A stretch of 64,000 nucleotides of DNA from an uncultured Methanobrevibacter sp. GTDB lineage: Archaea > Methanobacteriota > Methanobacteria > Methanobacteriales > Methanobacteriaceae. The stretch spans positions 26,110 to 90,109 of the forward strand of contig ONSJ01000003.1 in the NCBI GenBank assembly GCA_900320515.1. The letters run 5' to 3'. Every line of letters starts with the position of its first letter. Position 1 is the first letter of the stretch. This document shows, piece by piece, positions 34,368-41,985 of the stretch. The notes under the pieces were generated by a model, which was not told where the DNA came from, ran no database searches, and saw only the letters and a program-made list of their open reading frames with translations. A program made the position numbers and the translations under genes.

Positions 34368-37304
34368 TCAGTCATTGACGAAATATGAATAAAGCTCATC
34401 CTTGACTTCCACATCGATTTCGAAAGTGAAATTGACAATAGGCTGCTCCTTGTCGTTGATTGTACGGTAAAGCTGCTTGTGGTCAACAGGAGTCAGCTTG
34501 CCGATGTAGTAGAATTCTATTCCCTCATCGTTGTTTTTCTGGATGAAAAGCTCTATGTCCAAATCGGTGTAGTTGATTATCGGCTCCAGCTCAGGGGATG
34601 ACACCTTCCTGTTGTTTCTGCTCATCCATGAGAAGCTTTGCCTTGTTATGAAGTGATCATTGTAGTTTATTGTCTCTGAGATGTCTTCGGACTTGTTGTA
34701 GGTTACAAAAATCGGACAGGTGTTGTACTTAACCTTATATCCTCCGATATTCTGCCCGTTCATGTAGTAATCCCAGTTTAGGATTCTCGGGACGTCCTCA
34801 CGTGAGTACTTCTCATACAATCTGAATTTAGCATCATTTCTGTAGAAATTGTCGTATTTGAAGAATGCGTATTTCAGTGCATCTTCAAAGTGACTTGAAA
34901 ATGCGGGATTGGCCAGTGAATCGCTTAGGCTTTTGGATATCTCAAATCTGTAGTCCCTGCTGTTTTCCAAATCATCATATGCCTCAGGGCTAAAATCAAA
35001 GAAGAGGTTTTCGGGATTTTCAACTAGCTTTTCGATTGTGTTTGCCTGATAACCCTCGCCTTTTTCCTTCCTGTAGAAGTTAAGGCTCAGGAAGTTTATT
35101 GCACCTCTGATTGATTCAAGCTGATTGTCCAGATTGAAATTGTCCTTCAGGCATTCCTCGATTTGCCTGACGGTAAAGTACCTGTTGCACTTGAGGCATG
35201 CAAGGATTATAAGCTCATGCGGCCTGATGCCCTTTATGAGCTTTTTGGAGATGAACTTCAATGGGTCGGCATTTCCGATTTCGGAGGAATAGTCCTCCTC
35301 GATTGCCGATAAAAAATCGTGGTATGTCGGAAAATCCTTGTGGGAAAGTATCAGTTCGGGATTGAATTCTGCATTGATTGCAAAGTCATATAATGAAGGT
35401 ATCCGTCCCAACTTGTATTTTAATTGATTGTACTTTTCCTTAAACAGTGCCTTTCTTGAAAAGGAGGTGTTGTTGATTGACTCATATATGCGCTTTCGGG
35501 AAATCTCATCGAAGTTGATTGAAGATGCGCCGGGAATGATCTTGTTTCCCTCCATGAGATACTTCCGGATTTTGTCCTTGTCATAGGACCTGTCCCCCGA
35601 AAGGGCAATCGGAATCATGAAATTGTTTTTATAATTGCCGATAAAGTCTAAAATGACAACATACTCCTTGTTCTGGTATTTCCTAAGTCCCCTTCCCAAC
35701 TGCTGGATGAAGATGATTGGAGACTCGGTCGGCCTTACAAGCAATACCTGATTGATTTCAGGAATGTCAACGCCCTCGTTGAAGATGTCCACAGTGAAGA
35801 TGAACTCCAGTTTGTCTGGATTGTCGTCATTGGTGAGCCTGTCGATTGCCTCTAAACGTTTTTCCTGTGAGTCATCGCCGCTTAGAAATACTGACGGATA
35901 TCCTCTTTTGTTGAACTTATCTGCAAGAAGCTTGGCCTCACGCTTTCTTGAGCAGAACACCAGTGCCTTTCTTCTCTCGCCTGAATATCCGTAAAACTCT
36001 GATTTTTCAATCAGGTAGCTTACGCGCTCATCGGATGCGAGAAGATTGAAGTCTGAAAAATCATCATCGACCGTTGAGTCCTCAAATTCAACGTCGGTTA
36101 TTCCGAAATAGTGGAATGGACATAAGAGGTCCTCATCCAAGGCTTCCTGAAGGCGGATTTCATGGGCGATGTTGTTGTCAAAAAGGTCGTAAATGTTAAA
36201 GCCGTCAGTCCTTTCGGGAGATGCAGTCATTCCAAGCAGGAATTTCGGCCTGAAGTAATTGACCACATTGATGTATGACAGAGCCCCCGCCTTGTGGCCC
36301 TCGTCTATTATTATATAATCAAAGTAATCCCGAGGATAACTTGTGTAGACCTCCTCCTTGGACATTGTCTGAATTGTTGAGAAGAGATAAGGCTTGTTGA
36401 AATCCTTGGAATTGCCCGAAAGCAGTCCGAACTTTTCATGGTCGCTGAACACATTCTGGTATGCTCTTATTGACTGCTTTAAAATCTGTTCACGATGAAC
36501 AAGGAATAAAAATCTCTTGGGTTTGAAATCCTTTACTGCAAATGCCGAAGCATAGGTTTTTCCGGTACCTGTAGCCGAAACAAGGATAGCCCGATTTTCC
36601 CCATGGCTTATCAGATTTCTGACGTTTTCCAGAAACTGCTCCTGCATATAGTTTGGAGTCAGTGCAATGTTTTTATCCTTAAGCTCCCTGGTTGTCTTTC
36701 TCAAATCCGTGAAAGCCTTTGATGCATTATAAACCCTTTCATAAATCGGCAAGGCGTCTTTCAGTTCATCGGCCTCATCCCACAGCATGTCAAATTCCCT
36801 AATGATGTCTGAAAGCATCTCGCCTTCGGCAAGGGATGTGAATTCAACATTCCACTCCTTGTTGACGCTCAGGGCATTCATTGTCATGTTTGAGCTGCCG
36901 ACAATGCCTCTGTAGATGTTGCCCTTTTTGAAAATGTATCCCTTGGTGTGGAAGCCCTCATTCTCCTGGGAATAGAGCTTGACCTCGATATTATTGAATG
37001 AGTCCAGTTTTTTAAGCGCTTCGGGTTCTGTGAAGGTGAGATAGTCGGTGGTGAGGATTTTTCCTCTAATGCTGTTGCTTTCAAGATATCTGAATTCCTC
37101 AAGAAGCGGAGTTATTCCTCCCATGGTGATGAACGCAGAGGATATGATGAACTCGTCACAGCCTCTAAGCTCATCCCTCAGGGAGTTTATGACCTTTGAG
37201 TCACGGTTGTTGTACAAAAGCTTTGGCGTGAAATCTGCGCTGGAGCTGTTGTGCTGGTTTATGAATGCGGTTTTGGCTCCGTTGAGGATTTCATCGATGT
37301 TCAT
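34368..37304 (-). CDS. PLD-domain superfamily 2 helicase with DUF3427-like C-terminus
   Basis: 978 residues. A phospholipase D-like N-terminal domain comes first (residues 30-160; HTKGYIF at 119-125 with GSSNMT at 137-141, one HKD-type site). The DEAD/DEAH helicase core follows: Q-region about 215, Walker A SATGTGKT at 243-250, DEGH at 334-337, SAT-like TAS, motif VI QQLGRGLRKYQ near 545. The C-terminal half includes a DUF3427-type domain (about 770-975; YSREDVPRILNWDYYMNGQNIGGYKV...CPIFVTYNK). This layout is found in DNA repair or restriction-associated helicases. A single HKD motif would need dimerisation for cleavage. It follows the 49-residue gene by 5 bp and the Nudix gene before that, so all three are one operon. 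Confidence 0.88.
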   Translation of the reverse strand: MNIDEILNGAKTAFINQHNSSSADFTPKLLYNNRDSKVINSLRDELRGCDEFIISSAFITMGGITPLLEEFRYLESNSIRGKILTTDYLTFTEPEALKKLDSFNNIEVKLYSQENEGFHTKGYIFKKGNIYRGIVGSSNMTMNALSVNKEWNVEFTSLAEGEMLSDIIREFDMLWDEADELKDALPIYERVYNASKAFTDLRKTTRELKDKNIALTPNYMQEQFLENVRNLISHGENRAILVSATGTGKTYASAFAVKDFKPKRFLFLVHREQILKQSIRAYQNVFSDHEKFGLLSGNSKDFNKPYLFSTIQTMSKEEVYTSYPRDYFDYIIIDEGHKAGALSYINVVNYFRPKFLLGMTASPERTDGFNIYDLFDNNIAHEIRLQEALDEDLLCPFHYFGITDVEFEDSTVDDDFSDFNLLASDERVSYLIEKSEFYGYSGERRKALVFCSRKREAKLLADKFNKRGYPSVFLSGDDSQEKRLEAIDRLTNDDNPDKLEFIFTVDIFNEGVDIPEINQVLLVRPTESPIIFIQQLGRGLRKYQNKEYVVILDFIGNYKNNFMIPIALSGDRSYDKDKIRKYLMEGNKIIPGASSINFDEISRKRIYESINNTSFSRKALFKEKYNQLKYKLGRIPSLYDFAINAEFNPELILSHKDFPTYHDFLSAIEEDYSSEIGNADPLKFISKKLIKGIRPHELIILACLKCNRYFTVRQIEECLKDNFNLDNQLESIRGAINFLSLNFYRKEKGEGYQANTIEKLVENPENLFFDFSPEAYDDLENSRDYRFEISKSLSDSLANPAFSSHFEDALKYAFFKYDNFYRNDAKFRLYEKYSREDVPRILNWDYYMNGQNIGGYKVKYNTCPIFVTYNKSEDISETINYNDHFITRQSFSWMSRNNRKVSSPELEPIINYTDLDIELFIQKNNDEGIEFYYIGKLTPVDHKQLYRTINDKEQPIVNFTFEIDVEVKDELYSYFVND

Positions 37305-37309
37305 CTAAT

Positions 37310-37459
37310 CTACTCGCTTTCAAGGTGTTTGATTAATTCCTGGAGTTTGTCTATTTGGATTTGGAATTCCTCTTCCCTTGGTGTTCCTTTGACTTTTTCC
37401 AATTTATTCTGGAGTTGTTCAAGCTTTGCCTTTGCAAGTTCCAATCTTTTGTCTGCCAT
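37310..37459 (-). CDS. 49-residue coiled-coil protein between Nudix and helicase genes
   Basis: Read directly from the sequence: ATG 37459, stop at 37310, GGAGG 6 bp upstream inside the end of the Nudix gene. The peptide is MADKRLELAKAKLEQLQNKL and onward to KHLESE. It consists almost only of Leu/Glu/Lys heptads with one TPREEE break, so it should form a helical hairpin or coiled coil. One base separates it from the Nudix stop and 5 bp from the helicase start. A structural adaptor for the helicase is plausible but unproven. Confidence 0.72.
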   Translation of the reverse strand: MADKRLELAKAKLEQLQNKLEKVKGTPREEEFQIQIDKLQELIKHLESE

Positions 37460-37460
37460 T

Positions 37461-37853
37461 TCAATCCTCCATGGTCTCTTTTAGGTAATCGATAATTGTG
37501 AGGTCCGCCGGAATCCAGTTTACATCGTTCAGTTCGTCTTTTGTAAGCCACCTGGCGTCGTTGTGCTCCAATAGCTTTGGAGTTCCTTCTGTTATGATGG
37601 CTTCAAAGCAGGACATTTTAAGATAAAAAGTAGGATACTGGTATTCCAGGTCCAGGGCGAACTTGGTGGGTTTTATTGTGCAGTCCAGTTCTTCTTTGAT
37701 TTCCCTTATGAGAGCTTGTTCTTTTGTTTCATCAGGTTCTATTTTGCCGCCTGGAAATTCCCACATGTTGATGAATTCGCCGTAGCCTCTCTTGGTTGCA
37801 AGGATTTGATTATCCTTTTTGATAATAGCTGCGACTACGTTTAAAGTTTTCAT
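37461..37853 (-). CDS. Nudix hydrolase, MutT-type dNTP pyrophosphohydrolase
   Basis: 130 residues, the usual size. The Nudix box is complete: GGKIEPDETKEQALIREIKEEL (about residues 40-61) has the catalytic G-5X-E-7X-REUXEE pattern with metal-binding glutamates. The N-terminal VVAAIIKKDNQILATKRGYGEFINMWEFPGG resembles MutT/8-oxo-dGTP or 5-methyl-dCTP hydrolases. First gene of the operon with the coiled-coil protein and PLD-helicase. It could cleanse modified nucleotides or process a nucleotide signal for the helicase system. The substrate cannot be read from sequence. Confidence 0.88.
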   Translation of the reverse strand: MKTLNVVAAIIKKDNQILATKRGYGEFINMWEFPGGKIEPDETKEQALIREIKEELDCTIKPTKFALDLEYQYPTFYLKMSCFEAIITEGTPKLLEHNDARWLTKDELNDVNWIPADLTIIDYLKETMED

Positions 37854-37904
37854 GATTTAATATTTAGCAGCTTACGTTATAAATGTTAATAAAAAAATTA
37901 AAAG

Positions 37905-38426
37905 TTATTCAAAATGAGCAATTACCCATCGAATCCAACTTAGAACAGTTTTACCTCTTCTTTTATAAATTTGAGTGTTATTAATATTATATAAAGCATG
38001 ATTATGCATTATTTCAATAACATCATTAAGATTTATATCATTATCTAATAAATAAACTGAAAAAACATTATGAAAAACTGTATGTTCAAATAAACATTTG
38101 CAAAGTTCTAAATCTCGCTCATATTCATTTAATTTAAATATAAATTTACCCCTATCCGAAAGTTTATAAAAAACTTTTTTTTCAACCTTATATTTTTCAA
38201 TTAAAGACAAATATATGGCCGCATTAGTATAATAATCTTTTTGTCTGCTGGTAAATTTATTCAATTCAATAATTTCATCACCAGACATATCACCGTTTAA
38301 CAAATTTTCACAAATACAAATAATTCTTGTAAATGTATCTGCTTGAGGGAATGGAACTTTAGGTTCTTTAATAAAAGTCACTTCCTCCAAAATAGCTACA
38401 ATTTCATTTTTATCAATGTGGATCAT
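37905..38426 (-). CDS. Winged-helix protein of DUF7226-like type beside Dam
   Basis: 173 residues. The pattern PQADTFTRIICICENLLNGDMSGDEIIELNKFTSRQKDYYTNAAIYLSLIEKYK...VFYKLSDRGKFI and the final RRGKTVLSWIRWVI resembles the DNA-binding domain often joined to type II restriction enzymes or standing next to methylases. Here it stands alone, without a nuclease part. It lies 8 bp downstream of the Dam-family gene on the same strand, so it is co-transcribed. Possible roles are regulator of the island, or specificity partner of the methylase. Very AT-rich codons, like the rest of the operon. Confidence 0.65.
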   Translation of the reverse strand: MIHIDKNEIVAILEEVTFIKEPKVPFPQADTFTRIICICENLLNGDMSGDEIIELNKFTSRQKDYYTNAAIYLSLIEKYKVEKKVFYKLSDRGKFIFKLNEYERDLELCKCLFEHTVFHNVFSVYLLDNDINLNDVIEIMHNHALYNINNTQIYKRRGKTVLSWIRWVIAHFE

Positions 38427-38434
38427 GTCTTCAC

Positions 38435-39370
38435 CTAATACTCATAATTATTTGTTACCAATATTTCAGAAATTTTTCCACGCTTATTAGCATCAGAATT
38501 TATAGATCTTGCTACACCAAATCTATGAATTTCAAATTCTGAGTACAAATCATCAAAAAAATCATCTGACTCATCAACATTCTTTGGATCCGAATTACTT
38601 AGAATAACAAATCTTTTTTCACCTGAAATCTTTTTATAAAAATCTGCCAACTTTACTTGTTCAGGATCAGCAAAAGGATTTTCAGAATAACTTGTAAATG
38701 AAGATGTTTTAGTTAATGGCCTAAATGGAGGATCAAAATAAATTAAAGAATTATCTTCAATCAAATCTTCGATATAAGAATAATCCCCATTATTTATTTC
38801 AGCATTTTTAAGCACATGAGAAACCTTTTTTAAATTAGATTCATCAAGAATTTTTGGTTTTTTATACCTTCCCATAGGAACATTGAACATTCCTTTCCTA
38901 TTAACTCTAAACAAACCATTAAAACAAGTTTTATTCATAAAAATAACTTGGCTTGCACGAATAATATGCTTTTCAGAATAATTATCATAGTCAAATTCTA
39001 ATAAATTTGAATTAAAATCCTTACGAACATCCTCATAATATGATTTACGGCCTTCTTGACTTAATAAATCAAAATCTCTTTGAAAACCATCAAGATGAAC
39101 TATTAACTGTTCCACATCATCTCTAATAACTTTATATGTCAACATGAGTTCTTTATTAATATCATTAATATAAGCATGTTTAATAGAATAAAAATTACTT
39201 AGATAAAAAAATAATCCTCCCCCACCTATAAATGGTTCAAAATAATGATTAATGACTTTTGATTTTTTAATAGACTTTGGTAAAAATTGTTCTATAATTT
39301 TAGCTGATCTATATTTACCTCCAGCCCATTTTAAGAAGGGTTTGACATGATCATTATTTCCACGAGACAT
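38435..39370 (-). CDS. Dam-family DNA adenine N6-methyltransferase
   Basis: 311 residues of the alpha-type (D12) class. FLKWAGGKYRSAKIIEQFLP (about residues 12-31) is motif X, HYFEPFIGGGGLFFYL is the AdoMet-binding motif I, FMNKTCFNGLFRVNRKGMFNVPMG is the target-recognition region, and YFDPPFRPL is the catalytic motif IV, with DPPF in place of the more common DPPY. DPPF is known in active members of this family. M.DpnII/Dam relatives methylate GATC, which is therefore the expected but unproven site. No adjacent GATC restriction enzyme is present. A promoter with GATC sites lies before it. Confidence 0.88.
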   Translation of the reverse strand: MSRGNNDHVKPFLKWAGGKYRSAKIIEQFLPKSIKKSKVINHYFEPFIGGGGLFFYLSNFYSIKHAYINDINKELMLTYKVIRDDVEQLIVHLDGFQRDFDLLSQEGRKSYYEDVRKDFNSNLLEFDYDNYSEKHIIRASQVIFMNKTCFNGLFRVNRKGMFNVPMGRYKKPKILDESNLKKVSHVLKNAEINNGDYSYIEDLIEDNSLIYFDPPFRPLTKTSSFTSYSENPFADPEQVKLADFYKKISGEKRFVILSNSDPKNVDESDDFFDDLYSEFEIHRFGVARSINSDANKRGKISEILVTNNYEY

Positions 39371-39481
39371 AAGTTATCAACTCTAAAAAAATAAAAAAAT
39401 ACATCTAAATATTTATTGAAAATCATATTTAAATTTTAAAAAAAATAAAAAGATCGATAAATAATATTATTTAAAGATCTT
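39371..39481 (-). promoter_or_regulatory. Dam promoter region with 32-bp near-palindrome and GATC sites
   Basis: At 39450-39481 AAGATC and GATCTT flank the perfect palindrome TAAATAATATTATTTA (39458-39473). 28 of 32 bases fit the dyad. It overlaps the 3' end of the 133-residue gene and could act as its terminator or as an operator. A TATA-like AAATTTAAATATG lies between it and the Dam start. Two GATC sites (39452, 39476) are potential methylation targets. Confidence 0.5.
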
Positions 39482-39872
39482 CACAAGCCGAATTAACACT
39501 TTCTTCAAATTTATCACAAGCTTCCCCATATTGAGAGGATCTTTCAATATTTTGTAAATATTTAATACCAGTATTTGCATATTGCTCTGCAATTTTAAAA
39601 ACTTGTTTTTTATCTGAAATAATTTTAACATCGCCCGTATCCGCAATAGCAACGATATTTAACAAAGCTAAATTATCTTTTGAAATACTACTTTCAAGTA
39701 TTAAAGATTTAGTCCCATTTAAAGGAGTTTTTGATCCTAAATCATAACCTACTGCCATAGCAACTACGAATTGGTCTATACGTTCGACTTGAGCCATATT
39801 ATTTAAAATTTCTGAGCCTTTATAAAATTTTAAAATATCATCACTTTCAATATTCAATCTAAGTTGCGCCAT
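39471..39872 (-). CDS. 133-residue protein after a DndD-like ATPase (DndE-sized, unknown)
   Basis: 133 residues. The start overlaps the ATPase stop by 1 bp (TAATG), so it is translationally coupled to it. LRLNIESDDILKFYKGSEILNNMAQVERIDQFVVAMAVGYDLGSKTPLNG suggests a small helical fold. The position, size and A.A.G motif recall DndE, which follows DndD in phosphorothioation operons, but sequence resemblance is too weak to call it. The C-terminal half is helical (QVFKIAEQYANTGIKYLQNIE). Likely a subunit of a complex with the ATPase and helicase. Confidence 0.6.
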   Translation of the reverse strand: MAQLRLNIESDDILKFYKGSEILNNMAQVERIDQFVVAMAVGYDLGSKTPLNGTKSLILESSISKDNLALLNIVAIADTGDVKIISDKKQVFKIAEQYANTGIKYLQNIERSSQYGEACDKFEESVNSACEDL

Positions 39873-41812
39873 TATTCTACCTCCACAATATTAGTCATGT
39901 ATTCTTCTTCAAGAATTTCTATCTCAAATTTTGGAGCTTTTTCGAAAATAGGTTGAATATTTTCTGAAAATTCGTCCGGTGTAAGAATTAAAATCATTTG
40001 TTTATCATTTGAAATTTCAAGTAAAACTTTAGCAAAGTTTACTCTATTATCATCAGAAACTCTAGCAAGAGGAGTATCAATTAACAATGGTGCTTTAAAA
40101 CCAGAAATAGAATGAACACCTAAAGTAAATGCCAATGCCACTAATTGACGTTCAGCCGCACTAGCAGATCCAATAGCATTATCATTAGTCAATTTATGAA
40201 TTAATTTAAGAACATAATCCTCATCAATTTCAATATTTGAATATGTTTCTTGTTTCCAAATTAAATTAAAAAATGTAGTTCTAGTGAACTCTTCAATATC
40301 TTCCTTAGTGATATCCATTATTTCTTTCATTGTATGATTAATTATTTCAATAGCCTCATGACATATTTTTTGTTTACCTAATAATTCTAATTCAACCTCA
40401 GAATCAATTTTAGCATCTTCTAACTTTTTATACAACCTTTTAATTTCTTTTTCCATATTCTCTAAACTAACTCGAATCCTAGGAATCTCATCCCTACCAT
40501 CATCGTAAATTTGCTTCATCTTTTTTAATTTTTTAAATTTGCTAACAATTTTTTCATCATCCCTTCCAACAAATTTTTTCTCAATATCTGCTAATTCTAA
40601 TTCAATTTTATCTTTTTCATCAAAAAGATTATTTAATAATTCCACATAAGAATTAATTTGTTTAGGATAATTACTAATATCTCTTTTAAATGTATTAATA
40701 GGAGTCTTTAAATTTAACAACATTTTTGATTCCATAGATGATAACCTATAATCATTTAAAAGATTAGTAATATATGTGATAGCATCATCACTCAGATGTT
40801 GGTCACAAGATGTACACTTACCCTGACCTAGACTTTTTCTAAGTTCTTCTTCATCAATAGCGGGAGGCAATTCATCATCAATATCCTCCAAGATTCCTTC
40901 AACTTCATTGATAGCATTATTTAATAAAATAACTGCTGATGAATTAAAAGTATATTCTTGAATAACTTCTCTTTTGGAATCAATTTTATTATTAACTTTA
41001 TCTAATTCCGCTTCTTTTGTATTACGTTCTTCATTTAACTCATCCATATCTGGAATACCACTTAATTCAACATTTAATTTATTCCAAATATCAAAAGCAT
41101 TATTTGTTTGTTTTTCAAGTTCCTTTAATTCTTCTTCTTGAGTGCTTTTTGAAGTTTCCAAATCTTGAATTTCACCAACAATATCATCAATGTCAGGATT
41201 TAATTTACCTGCCTCTTTTTTATAGTAAGATTCCCTTTTATTCAACTTATCAGCCATATTATCTAAAACATCAATATGAGACAACATGAATATATTATTT
41301 TTAACATTATCTGCTTTTTGATCTTCAAAATATGTATCTAATTGTTCTCCATCAAAAAAGAAGAACTCTCTAATTGCTTCAGGAACGAAAGTGTCCACCA
41401 TCAAATTGGCATCTTCACCTTTATATCTGTAAGTTTCCCCATTTGATGCCTTTTCTTCAACAGTGAGAGAATTCATATATGGAGTAGAATTATTTGCTTT
41501 ATATTTTTCAACTCTTTTAAAAGATAATTTCGAATTTTTAGAAGAAACTTTAATTTCAACAGAAATATCAACATCTTCTTTATGATCAATGTGGCTTAAA
41601 TTTAAAATTGGTAATGAAGATGAACTATTTGAATCCTTATAAGAATGAGGTTCTTTATTATATAAACACCAATTTATAGCATTTAAAAAAGTTGTTTTAC
41701 CCATACCATTTTTTCCAATTAATAAATGAATATCATTATTTTGCTGGTTAAAATTTATTTCGACATCTTTGTAAATTCTAAAATTTTTTATAATAATTTT
41801 TTCAATTCTCAT
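39872..41812 (-). CDS. DndD-like SMC/RecN-family ATPase
   Basis: 646 residues. N-terminal ATPase half: IKNFRIYKDVEINF and Walker A IGKNGMGKTT (32-41). Long coiled coil of about 350 residues, broken by a zinc-hook-like GKCTSCDQHL near the middle. C-terminal half: signature-like GSASAAERQLVALAF and Walker B APLLIDTPLARVSDD. This order fits the DndD branch of SMC-like ATPases used in DNA phosphorothioation and several defence systems. Start overlaps the 55-residue gene by 4 bp (ATGA); stop overlaps the next gene. DndB, DndC and the cysteine desulfurase are absent, so sulfur modification is not expected from these genes alone. Confidence 0.85.
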   Translation of the reverse strand: MRIEKIIIKNFRIYKDVEINFNQQNNDIHLLIGKNGMGKTTFLNAINWCLYNKEPHSYKDSNSSSSLPILNLSHIDHKEDVDISVEIKVSSKNSKLSFKRVEKYKANNSTPYMNSLTVEEKASNGETYRYKGEDANLMVDTFVPEAIREFFFFDGEQLDTYFEDQKADNVKNNIFMLSHIDVLDNMADKLNKRESYYKKEAGKLNPDIDDIVGEIQDLETSKSTQEEELKELEKQTNNAFDIWNKLNVELSGIPDMDELNEERNTKEAELDKVNNKIDSKREVIQEYTFNSSAVILLNNAINEVEGILEDIDDELPPAIDEEELRKSLGQGKCTSCDQHLSDDAITYITNLLNDYRLSSMESKMLLNLKTPINTFKRDISNYPKQINSYVELLNNLFDEKDKIELELADIEKKFVGRDDEKIVSKFKKLKKMKQIYDDGRDEIPRIRVSLENMEKEIKRLYKKLEDAKIDSEVELELLGKQKICHEAIEIINHTMKEIMDITKEDIEEFTRTTFFNLIWKQETYSNIEIDEDYVLKLIHKLTNDNAIGSASAAERQLVALAFTLGVHSISGFKAPLLIDTPLARVSDDNRVNFAKVLLEISNDKQMILILTPDEFSENIQPIFEKAPKFEIEILEEEYMTNIVEVE

Positions 41813-41976
41813 TTTTCAACCTTCTTTTGATAATATTCATTGATTTTTTTATTATATTCATCAGTCCAGCGAACTCCTGAAGTTAATTCAAAAACAAATA
41901 TATCACTTAAGAAATTTGCCATATCTTTATCAACACAATTTTTTCTCAATACTCTACTTATCTCAATATCATCCAT
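41809..41976 (-). CDS. 55-residue protein between PLD-helicase and DndD-like ATPase
   Basis: Read directly from the sequence: ATG 41976 to TGA 41809, overlapping the ATPase start by 4 bp (ATGA). The upstream helicase gene ends at 41986, so 9 bp separate them, with GTAAGGTGAG as ribosome site. Sequence begins MDDIEISRVLRKNCVDKDMA and continues with a FLSDIFVFELTSG strand-turn and a basic helix (YNKKINEYYQKKVEK). The tight overlap on both sides shows it is a real gene. Role unknown; small middle subunits bridging a helicase and an SMC ATPase are plausible. Confidence 0.72.
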   Translation of the reverse strand: MDDIEISRVLRKNCVDKDMANFLSDIFVFELTSGVRWTDEYNKKINEYYQKKVEK

Positions 41977-41985
41977 AAACTCACC

